Below, piece by piece: positions 15,250-20,498 of a stretch of 21,239 bases of DNA. The notes beneath the pieces were generated by a model, which saw nothing but the letters and a program-made list of their open reading frames with translations, was not told the origin of the DNA and ran no database searches. Positions within the stretch are counted from its first letter, which is position 1. Every line of letters begins with the position of its first letter. Origin of the DNA: a virus; the IMG/VR virus record IMGVR_UViG_3300035670_001412, positions 1 through 21,239 of that record. One strand, given 5' to 3'. A program made the translations under genes and the position numbers.

Positions 15250-16120
15250 TAAAAATGCCTCCATTATCCGCAAACTCTTTTTTGGTCAAAAACAGTTCAT
15301 TTACTAAATTAAGAAACTCGCTTTCGTTAGTCATCCATTGACTGTAGATGCCCTTGTCCCAATACTTCATTGCGGCGATAATGTCTTTTTGTGTCCGATT
15401 CCTCCAAACAGAAGGAGTGCTGACCGCATAAGCCCAACGACTCTGATCTTTAACTAGGGCTGTAAGATTTAAGTCCAGCCGCCCACCTGTGGAGATAACC
15501 TGTTTTTTGAGTAAATCAAAATTCTCATACCAAGCAAGGCGCTCTTCCAGTTTTAATCTTTTAACCCCCTTAGCGTTGCACCCCATGGTGACCATTGCGG
15601 TCAACAAACTAGACAGAGACAGATATTCGCTCGTTAAACACCATTGGGTTACTGAGTTGGGGTCATGATGGATAAAAACGGGAGATAGTGGACTGATTTT
15701 AGGGAAAAGATACTCTTTAACCCGATCGCAAACAGATTGCTCAGCAGAATCACCATTGATGATTAGCCAATCGTTTTTTTCATAACCAGCAACCAGTTTG
15801 TCGTAAGACGCCCTATCTTTTTCGATTAAAATAACAAAGATGGAATTTTTGCCCATTCTGTCTTTGAACCAATCCGAATGCCGCTGGATTATCTTTGGGC
15901 TTGATGTCCCACTCTCAAAAGAATCAAGCCCGTCGCCAGCGCACAAATCAATAATCACTACCGGCAATCTTGCTTGCCTTTTCAAAACCATGCTATAGGA
16001 AGCTCCAACGTGCGTTCCGAGCAACTTATACAAAAGGCTATGCTTTGCAGGAGTCCTGTCTTCGCTTTGTCCGACATCCATTTTTGTGTGTAAAATAACG
16101 ACATCTGTGATTGTACACAT
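15239..16120 (-). CDS. three-Cys-motif-partner (TcmP)-like methyltransferase-fold protein
   Basis: 293 residues from the ATG at 16120-16118; an ATG at 16081 (MDVGQSEDRTPAKHS) is an equally plausible start. Residues about 54-64 (VVIIDLCAGDG) form the SAM-binding motif I of class I methyltransferases, followed by an acidic strand end (FVILIEKD, about 95-102), GDSAEQS (about 123-129) and FIHHDPNSVTQW (about 149-160). The start 'TPAKHSLLYKLLG' before motif I and the catalytic-looking D-P resemble TcmP proteins. TcmP is known as a conserved neighbour of Gp37/Gp68 three-Cys proteins, which is exactly the partner encoded two genes downstream. The last 11 bases overlap the next start, so the three genes form one operon. 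No substrate can be named. Only 10 bases separate this start from the divergent ribbon-helix-helix gene. Confidence 0.65.
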   Translation of the reverse strand: MCTITDVVILHTKMDVGQSEDRTPAKHSLLYKLLGTHVGASYSMVLKRQARLPVVIIDLCAGDGLDSFESGTSSPKIIQRHSDWFKDRMGKNSIFVILIEKDRASYDKLVAGYEKNDWLIINGDSAEQSVCDRVKEYLFPKISPLSPVFIHHDPNSVTQWCLTSEYLSLSSLLTAMVTMGCNAKGVKRLKLEERLAWYENFDLLKKQVISTGGRLDLNLTALVKDQSRWAYAVSTPSVWRNRTQKDIIAAMKYWDKGIYSQWMTNESEFLNLVNELFLTKKEFADNGGIFNVA

Positions 16121-16130
16121 AATTATCTGC

Positions 16131-16280
16131 CATGACAAGAGCAAATCCACCCACCAGAACCCGGCTATTCCAGCTTCGCCTGTCGGACGGAGAGCGCGAA
16201 AAACTAAGGACAGCCGCCGCCAAAGCCGACCTCTCGGCATCCGAATTCCTAAGAGACTACATCAAGTCACTAGACAACTA
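16131..16280 (+). CDS. 49-residue ribbon-helix-helix DNA-binding protein
   Basis: A short frame from ATG at 16131 to TAA at 16278-16280. The product has a basic start (TRANPPTRTR), a strand LFQLRLSDGE, helix one EREKLRTAAAKA and helix two SASEFLRDYIKSLDN. The pattern 'x-R-L-S-D-x-E-R-x-K-L-(A-rich)-A-x-x-x-x-S-x-S-E-F-L-R-x-Y-I' is that of ribbon-helix-helix (Arc/CopG/MobC-like) proteins, which bind DNA as dimers through the strand. A perfect intrinsic terminator 10 bases after the stop supports a real transcription unit. It is divergent from the methyltransferase-like gene, so it may repress it, and it lies about 320 bases from the TGTTAGT iteron array, a plausible target. The binding partner and site are inferred. 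Confidence 0.75.
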
Positions 16281-16289
16281 ACAAAACCG

Positions 16290-16328
16290 CCCCTTTAAGC
16301 CACGCAACCACCGCTTAAAGGGGTTTTT
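16290..16328 (+). terminator. strong intrinsic terminator of the ribbon-helix-helix gene
   Basis: CCCCTTTAAGC (16290-16300) and GCTTAAAGGGG (16313-16323) form a perfect 11-bp stem with a 12-base loop, followed directly by TTTTT. Confidence 0.9.
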
Positions 16329-16395
16329 ATCTGCAAGCCATTTAGCAGGGCTGGAAGGGCTATTTACGGCTCGCTAATAGCTTATTAACACCAGC

Positions 16396-16418
16396 GGGGG
16401 GAAATGGGATGGGCTGGG
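16396..16418 (+). other. canonical G-quadruplex motif
   Basis: Four runs of three or more G on the plus strand (16396-16401, 16406-16408, 16411-16413, 16416-16418) with loops of 4, 2 and 2 bases. It directly follows an ACCAGCGG copy (16390-16397). A three-run relative (GGGGTGGGGTGGG, 13136-13148) sits just after another ACCAGCGG copy near the end of phoH. Confidence 0.5.
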
Positions 16419-16601
16419 ATGGACAACGCACTGCAAAACGTATCAAGCTGGGCTTCCTATTTGGACACAATACCAATAAGCGATAATACTCTCTAACTAC
16501 TACAAGCATTACAATCTTAAAAAGATTGGTTATAAAATTATATTATTTAATACACTCATATGTCTTACTTTTTTTTGTTCTCTTTTTCTACCCCTCCCCA
16601 T

Positions 16602-17096
16602 AGTGTACTGTTAGTTGTATGTTAGTTATTAGTAAATCCTGTATCCCTTACTCTGTCTACGTTTTGAGTGTACTGTTAGTGTTCTGTTAGTGATAAATTT
16701 ACAGTACATCTCTTTTTGTATCCCTTGCTCTGTATACGTTCTGGCTATGTTTGTCATTTTGGGTGCATTTTTTTAAAAAAATCGCAATTTATTTTCCCTT
16801 GCCCCCCCTTCTCGATTTTTTTGATAGTACATTAGTTTTAAATAATACATTTAATCTGTATTTTTTCGTCCTCTTTTTCGTACTATCAGGCACTTCCCGA
16901 AAAAAAACTGAGGGGGTAAGCGCAAAAGTGGTGTACCATGCCCAAAACCCGCTCTCCGTAAGCGTCCTGGGATTTCATTTTGCACTAACATACTACTAAC
17001 AGAACGCTTTTCAGTACACCCCTGTATCCCTTGCTGTGAGCGGGTTTGAGGGGTGTCATTTTGCAAAAAAAATCACTAACAGAACACTAACAGTAC
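16602..17096. repeat. iteron array: eight TGTTAGT copies in four 11-bp-spaced pairs, candidate origin or partition site
   Basis: TGTTAGT occurs at 16609, 16620, 16674 and 16685, and its complement ACTAACA at 16984, 16995, 17075 and 17086. Each pair is spaced by exactly 11 bp, one helical turn. The left pairs are direct, the right pairs inverted, so the array is a large inverted repeat around about 290 AT-rich bases. The unit at 16670-16694 is an exact 25-bp inverted copy of 17072-17096. A further direct repeat starts GTATCCCTT (16641-16663 and 16718-16740, two mismatches in 23 bases, with a partial third copy at 17024-17035). Helically phased iterons beside an AT-rich core are what plasmid and phage origins or parC-type partition sites look like. 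The neighbouring ribbon-helix-helix and terminase-small-subunit-like genes are candidate binders. No DnaA box consensus was seen. Confidence 0.7.
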
Positions 17097-17128
17097 GATT
17101 TTGCAGGTTTGTAGAGGTCGAAAATCTC

Positions 17129-17160
17129 AAAAAAAAATCCCAAAGCCTTGCGCCTTGGGA
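17129..17160 (-). terminator. intrinsic terminator of the terminase-small-subunit-like gene
   Basis: In the minus direction TCCCAAGGC (17160-17152) pairs with GCTTTGGGA (17146-17138) around a five-base loop, with one wobble, followed by nine T (17137-17129). It ends transcription of the gene at 17194-17892 before the iteron array. Confidence 0.85.
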
Positions 17161-17193
17161 GTTACAGCTACTTTACCTATTATAAAACAAACA

Positions 17194-17892
17194 CTAGTCC
17201 TTACTCCGTTTGCTCTTTTTGTCGTCCCCAACAGCCTCTTCTGCTGGTTTTAATAACGAATTTACGCGACGTTGGATTAGTTCGGCAGACATAGTAACTT
17301 CGAACCCATGAGCGTGTAAAAAGGACATATAACGGTCGGCGCGGCTGTAGGGTGTGGCGTCTTCAGCCAAAGCGTTTGCCGTCTTCAGCATTTCCATGGC
17401 GTCACGATACTCTTTACTTGACCGTGGGTTGATCGTGATAATCAGCGGTGTGCCATCTTCTGATGTCTGCGTAATTTGTTTTTCCGACGAGGGCATCATC
17501 ATGATTTCCTTCGCTCGTTCGATAGCCAAGTCCACGATTTCCATCGTCTGTGCCGTTTGAATGGCGCGACGTTTTTCCCATAGCGTTACGTCACGGCTAT
17601 CTTCGTAGCGTTGAAATATCTGGAACCGTTTTTTCCACATCAGCAACGTTTCTGCTTCAAGCCACAAACGCTCGTCGTCTAAAAAGTCGAAATAAGGCTC
17701 TTCCCCCAGTGCTTGCGCTTCTTTCCACCGCTGGTGCGCGTTATACCCCGACGGACGGTTGCTGGCACAGTAATATAGGCAAAACCTCTCGTACCACTTG
17801 TCGGTTTCTCCCGGCTGTTGCTCCCACGCTGGATCTCTCAGCGTCTTAAGCTCCGTTAGACCAATCCCAGTTGGTGCTTTATATCGTCCCAT
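17194..17892 (-). CDS. phage DNA-binding protein, terminase small subunit candidate
   Basis: 232 residues from the ATG at 17892-17890. The N-terminus has DPAWEQQPGETDKWYERFCL, then YYCASNRPSGYNAHQRW. 'W-E-x-Q-P-G-E-(S/T)-D-x-x-(Y/F)-x-x-F-x-x-Y' followed by a helix-turn-helix-like stretch is a recurring N-terminal pattern in phage proteins annotated as terminase small subunits or DNA-binding proteins. The middle is helical with many Trp and Arg residues (WLEAETLLMWKKRFQIFQRY), then helices with TAQTMEIVDLAIERAKEIMM suited to oligomerisation. The tail (KKSKRSKD) is basic. Small subunits recognise the packaging site, often near their own gene; here the iteron array starts about 100 bases past the 3' end. 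The alternative is a replication or regulatory protein. Its own terminator follows the stop. Confidence 0.55.
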   Translation of the reverse strand: MGRYKAPTGIGLTELKTLRDPAWEQQPGETDKWYERFCLYYCASNRPSGYNAHQRWKEAQALGEEPYFDFLDDERLWLEAETLLMWKKRFQIFQRYEDSRDVTLWEKRRAIQTAQTMEIVDLAIERAKEIMMMPSSEKQITQTSEDGTPLIITINPRSSKEYRDAMEMLKTANALAEDATPYSRADRYMSFLHAHGFEVTMSAELIQRRVNSLLKPAEEAVGDDKKSKRSKD

Positions 17893-17997
17893 TTGTTTTT
17901 TTTTGAACTCAACCTCTATACCTTATCCCTAATCACACCTGTCTGTTGACAGCTATCCCTATACAGAATTTTTTTAAAAAAAATTTTTCTGACTACA

Positions 17998-18072
17998 CAC
18001 CCCGGTTTCCGGGTGGTTGTATAACCCCACCCGCCTGGTGCCATCTTGTTGGGATGGCCGCGGGGGGTTTAT
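17998..18072. other. highly structured GC-rich gap
   Basis: Contains CACCCCGG/CCGGGTG (17998-18015, three-base loop) and GCCATC/GATGGC (18040-18058) enclosed by CCCGC/GCGGG (18029-18064). It directly follows the stop of the 83-residue gene in the minus direction, but no T tract adjoins the stems; a run of A and T (17969-17988) lies just beyond. It may act as a weak terminator or mRNA-stabilising element. The rest of 17893-18072 shows no gene. Confidence 0.4.
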
Positions 18073-18324
18073 TTAGTCGCAATTCAGAATAAAGCTCTCG
18101 ATTGCATTAGCTAACTGCTTGCTGCCTTCTTCTATGTTTTGAGAATACTCACAATCACTGATGTTAAACGTTAAGTTAAGTAGTCCTTTGTTGTAGGACT
18201 CTTTGCGACCAATGAAAGCCCGCAGTTCTAGACATAAGTAGGTCTGATATGATTTGTCGCCACAAGCGCTTAAGGCCTTGCTATAGGCGCCTAAAATATC
18301 CTTGTCAAGTTGAAGTAATAACAT
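18073..18324 (-). CDS. 83-residue protein of unknown function
   Basis: Starts at the ATG at 18324-18322 with AAGGA about six bases upstream and a strong promoter at 18363-18392. The product, MLLLQLDKDILGAYSKALSA followed by CGDKSYQTYLCLELRAFIGR, is soluble and probably helical, with four Cys residues but no recognised motif. The promoter and leader closely resemble those of the gene just upstream, so the two small genes were likely duplicated as expression units and are probably made at the same time, perhaps early in infection. Confidence 0.6.
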   Translation of the reverse strand: MLLLQLDKDILGAYSKALSACGDKSYQTYLCLELRAFIGRKESYNKGLLNLTFNISDCEYSQNIEEGSKQLANAIESFILNCD

Positions 18325-18362
18325 TGTTCTGTCCTTGGCGATTTGTGTTTTGTGTTTTGATG

Positions 18363-18392
18363 ATTATACTTAAATCACTGTCTAAAAGTCAA
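18363..18392 (-). promoter_or_regulatory. sigma-70-type promoter of the 83-residue gene
   Basis: TTGACT (18392-18387) and a perfect TATAAT (18368-18363) with an 18-base spacer, about 38 bases before the ATG. Confidence 0.8.
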
Positions 18393-18400
18393 TCCTTGCC

Positions 18401-18676
18401 CTAGTTTTTAGTCGCAAACTTTAAGCGATCAAGCAAGTCGCCAGCTAATGCCTTTAATACGGACTCTGACGCCATGTATATCAAGCTATCCGTTAGCTGA
18501 TCAGCGTAAAGCATTACATCACTGTAAACATCCTCATCGTCGTCGTGTAGGCTATCAATGGCACCAATGGCACCAAATAATAGCTCCTCGTGATCGTCGA
18601 TTTTATAATTGTCGCTATCGACATCAATCTCAATAGCTTGCGTCAAACAGTCAATGGCATTAAGTAAGTTAGTCAT
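18401..18676 (-). CDS. 91-residue acidic helical protein of unknown function
   Basis: Starts at the ATG at 18676-18674. An in-frame reading could begin further upstream (18760), but a strong promoter lies inside that extension (18716-18745), so MTNLLNAIDCLTQAIEIDVD is the credible start. The protein is very acidic (DDHEELLFGAIGAIDSLHDD, then DEDVYSDVMLYADQLTDSL) with a more basic C-terminus (AGDLLDRLKFATKN). Small acidic proteins under early promoters in phages are often host-takeover or DNA-mimic-like inhibitors, but no family is recognised. Its stop lies nine bases before the next promoter. Confidence 0.6.
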   Translation of the reverse strand: MTNLLNAIDCLTQAIEIDVDSDNYKIDDHEELLFGAIGAIDSLHDDDEDVYSDVMLYADQLTDSLIYMASESVLKALAGDLLDRLKFATKN

Positions 18677-18715
18677 AGTGATCCGTGTTTGTGATTTATG
18701 TTTGTGTCGTTGACA

Positions 18716-18745
18716 ATCATACATAAATAACTGCTCAAAAGTCAA
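18716..18745 (-). promoter_or_regulatory. sigma-70-type promoter of the 91-residue gene
   Basis: TTGACT (18745-18740) and TATGAT (18721-18716) with an 18-base spacer. The spacer and the leader match those of the promoter at 18363-18392 at most positions. Confidence 0.75.
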
Positions 18746-18824
18746 GCATTTTATCAGCACCTGAATTTTGCCTCAAACACGCACGTTAACTATTACTGGC
18801 TAGATTAGCTTATCCGTTACCCAA

Positions 18825-18852
18825 ACCGCGCTTAGACCGCGCTTAGACCGCG
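18825..18852. repeat. 11-bp tandem repeat, 2.5 copies
   Basis: ACCGCGCTTAG at 18825-18835 and 18836-18846, then ACCGCG to 18852. It lies in the 514-base gene-free stretch 18677-19190, between divergent transcription units; the 11-bp period would put two copies on one face of the helix, so it may be an operator. Confidence 0.6.
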
Positions 18853-18961
18853 TGGGACGTGTGTTGTGTGTTAAACCTCCCACACCGCCAAACCCTTAAG
18901 TCAGGCTATCCAAAATTATGTCTAAACAGTCAAAAATAAAACAGGACCAGAAGCCTGTAAT

Positions 18962-18976
18962 CCTTACGCAGTAAGG
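18962..18976. repeat. short palindrome upstream of a plus-strand promoter
   Basis: CCTTAC, a three-base spacer, then GTAAGG. It ends 25 bases before the TTGACA of the promoter at 19002, so it could be an operator. A second hairpin, ACAGG/CCTGT (18941-18958), lies just upstream. Confidence 0.4.
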
Positions 18977-19001
18977 CGTTCAAAAAAGTTTGTCAAAATG
19001 C

Positions 19002-19030
19002 TTGACAAACACATCTGGTTAACGTAGATT
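19002..19030 (+). promoter_or_regulatory. sigma-70-type promoter of the 304-residue gene
   Basis: Perfect TTGACA (19002-19007), 17-base spacer, TAGATT (19025-19030). The implied leader to the ATG at 19191 is about 150 bases, unusually long. Confidence 0.75.
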
Positions 19031-19095
19031 AGTAATTGTCGAGGCAAGCGATACGCAAACCGAGACACGAACCTTGATAACTTAATAATTTTTTA

Positions 19096-19125
19096 GCTAG
19101 TATTGCGGCCTGTATTGTGGGGGCT
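19096..19125. repeat. left arm of a 30-bp imperfect inverted repeat flanking the 304-residue gene
   Basis: Begins GCTAGTATTGCGGCCTGTA. The reverse complement recurs at 20141-20170 with 26 of 30 positions identical. The two arms bracket the gene at 19191-20105. Confidence 0.75.
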
Positions 19126-19178
19126 TTCCTGGCAGTAGCTCGACGGTTACTGCTAGGAACTAACCCTTACAATACAGG
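19109..19178 (+). other. long leader hairpin just before the ATG of the 304-residue gene
   Basis: CCTGTATTGT (19109-19118) pairs exactly with ACAATACAGG (19169-19178). Inside, GGG pairs with CCC, and TTCCTGGCAGTA pairs over 12 positions (one wobble) with TACTGCTAGGAA. The result is a nearly continuous stem of about 25 pairs ending 12 bases before the start codon, with the only Shine-Dalgarno-like AGGA at its 3' foot. This suggests translational control or RNA protection. Confidence 0.75.
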
Positions 19179-19190
19179 AACAAGTACACT

Positions 19191-20105
19191 ATGTTTACTT
19201 TTGATAACGCAAACAATTCCGATATGGCTAATGTTTTGAACGTCGCCAATTACTGTTTGACTGATTCAGCATCATACGCCGATCGAGTAAACTTCGTGAC
19301 AGTAATGGTCAAAGCATCTAAGGACGGACAATTGCTTAAAAAAGTTGGAACGTCTAACGATCTTTGCATTGAGGTCATCAAAGCATTCATTGCAGAATAC
19401 GGTAATGATCAGCCTAGCAATGATCCTAAACCTACCGGCAAAGCCGGCGGCAGCGGAGAATTCTACTTTTGGCCGGAGCATAACATATATGCCCCTATGG
19501 TGAATGGTTGCCCGTGTCCTTCTGTCCGTTTTGACGAAGCCACGTGGCAAGCTGTTTCCTTGGCGCTGCCTAGCGTAACGGCGATCAAGAAAGATGTTCT
19601 GGCCAAAGCTGCCAAGGTAGCAGAACCGACTAAGTATTCATACTCTATTACCGTCAATATCGACGGTGCCCAGAGTTTTGAATCATTAGACAGCGATCTG
19701 TCTGCCAGTGAACTTACCCTAGAAACCCTTAATCGGCTTCTTGCCGATAACGGCGTTGATCCTGTTGATGTCACTTTTGGCATCACTAAGGGCAAGACTA
19801 AAAAGTCGCGTTCAAGCGGCACCGGGCAAGGGTCGGGTTTCTATACTGCAAGCGATCGTGGTGAGCTAAAACCGCTGAACGTTGTTCAAAAACAAGTCTT
19901 GGAAGCGGCGTCTTCCATTGACGGACTACCGTTATCGGAGCACGACCGCTATGGTCGAGCCGACGCTACGAAACTGGGTAACATACGGATTGAATTCCAG
20001 AAAAAAGGGTATAACGGTGCCCTGCGTATCGCGGACAAGAGACTATATTTTGACGTGAACGCAATGTATGACGGATATGATTTAGCCCACAGTCTGGCCG
20101 CCTAG
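19191..20105 (+). CDS. 304-residue phage protein of unknown function
   Basis: Starts at the ATG at 19191 behind a strong promoter and a long leader hairpin. Residues about 1-70 are helical (NANNSDMANVLNVANYCLTD onward). A Gly/Pro-rich linker (about 75-90) precedes a segment with EFYFWPEHNIYAPMVNGCPC. A strand region (about 150-200) has SYSITVNIDGAQSFESLDSD followed by ELTLETLNRLL. A basic Ser/Gly linker (TKGKTKKSRSSGTGQGSG) leads to a C-terminal domain ending RIADKRLYFDVNAMYDGYDL. The order helical domain, strands, basic linker, second domain could suit a nucleic-acid-binding protein, but no family is recognised. The promoter, structured leader and flanking inverted repeats suggest a heavily expressed and tightly controlled early gene. 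Confidence 0.7.
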   Translation: MFTFDNANNSDMANVLNVANYCLTDSASYADRVNFVTVMVKASKDGQLLKKVGTSNDLCIEVIKAFIAEYGNDQPSNDPKPTGKAGGSGEFYFWPEHNIYAPMVNGCPCPSVRFDEATWQAVSLALPSVTAIKKDVLAKAAKVAEPTKYSYSITVNIDGAQSFESLDSDLSASELTLETLNRLLADNGVDPVDVTFGITKGKTKKSRSSGTGQGSGFYTASDRGELKPLNVVQKQVLEAASSIDGLPLSEHDRYGRADATKLGNIRIEFQKKGYNGALRIADKRLYFDVNAMYDGYDLAHSLAA

Positions 20106-20112
20106 TTCACAA

Positions 20113-20144
20113 TTAAGCTTAGCTGCCTTCAGTTAAGCTTAGCT
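20113..20144. repeat. two 12-bp direct repeats, 20-bp period
   Basis: TTAAGCTTAGCT at 20113-20124 and 20133-20144. The second copy runs into the right arm of the gene-flanking inverted repeat. A palindrome AAGTTAACTT follows at 20171-20180. Together they suggest a regulatory site between the two genes. Confidence 0.6.
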
Positions 20145-20170
20145 CCCACGGTACAGGCCGCGATACTAGC
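20141..20170. repeat. right arm of the 30-bp inverted repeat
   Basis: Ends CAGGCCGCGATACTAGC; inverted match to 19096-19125 with four differences. It lies 36 bases after the 304-residue gene and 33 bases before the next start. Confidence 0.75.
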
Positions 20171-20202
20171 AAGTTAACTTAACCTACAGCAAGGCACCAA
20201 TC

Positions 20203-20421
20203 ATGATTGAACAGTTAGCCCAAAAAATTGACAGCAAGCATCAGAACGCGATGTCGCGTTCCGTTAAAAAACGAAACTTGTATCGCCACGCACGTTGGCG
20301 CTGCAATGCCCTGCGCGACAAAGAATGGATCGCAAGGCTAGGCATGGATCGCTTGGAGCATTCTGAGCGAATCGCGTCTGAAATCAAGCTCTGTAATCAG
20401 CGCGGACTTGATTGGTTCTAA
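20203..20421 (+). CDS. 72-residue basic protein of unknown function
   Basis: Starts at the ATG at 20203 with AAGG eight bases upstream. The product (MIEQLAQKIDSKHQNAMSRS, then VKKRNLYRHARWRCNALRDK) is rich in Arg and Lys and probably helical, suiting a small nucleic-acid-binding protein, but nothing specific is recognised. It is likely co-transcribed with the 304-residue gene, since no terminator lies between them. Confidence 0.55.
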   Translation: MIEQLAQKIDSKHQNAMSRSVKKRNLYRHARWRCNALRDKEWIARLGMDRLEHSERIASEIKLCNQRGLDWF

Positions 20422-20431
20422 CAATCTTCCC

Positions 20432-20465
20432 CCGCTGGTATTAATTTGACGATTAGCACCAGCGG
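20432..20465. repeat. 14-bp inverted repeat built from two ACCAGCGG copies
   Basis: CCGCTGGTATTAAT (20432-20445), six-base loop TTGACG, ATTAGCACCAGCGG (20452-20465), with two mismatches that remain pairable as wobbles or near so. No T tract follows, so it is more likely an operator or processing hairpin than a terminator. Confidence 0.65.
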
Positions 20466-20498
20466 AAACATCAAACACAATTCACAAAATTACACACT

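Larger units (their letters stand above)
16329..17128. other. gene-free AT-rich region
   Basis: About 800 bases without a convincing gene. It holds a G-quadruplex motif (16396-16418), a small hairpin (CAATCTT/AAGATTG, 16512-16528), the iteron array, T- and A-tracts at 16570-16590, 16770-16790, 16850-16880 and 16901-16908, and an inverted repeat GATAGTAC (16823-16830) / GTACTATC (16880-16887). Longer frames here are Phe/Leu-rich readings of T-tracts and are not credible. Confidence 0.6.

Noticed and set aside
16087-16119. TGTGTA/TACACA inverted repeat as operator of the divergent pair
   Set aside because: Arms are only 6 bp with a 21-base spacer, so chance occurrence is likely in this AT-rich stretch.
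16751-16999. Plus-strand open frame of 82 codons in the AT-rich region
   Set aside because: It is a Phe/Leu-rich reading of T-tracts with no ribosome binding site, lying between the iteron clusters.
16602-17096. CRISPR array
   Set aside because: Repeats are 7-25 bp, paired, in both orientations and with uneven spacing, and no spacer-like units of equal length are present.
18677-18760. Longer start for the 91-residue gene
   Set aside because: A strong promoter (18716-18745) lies inside the extension, so the transcript would start after that start codon.
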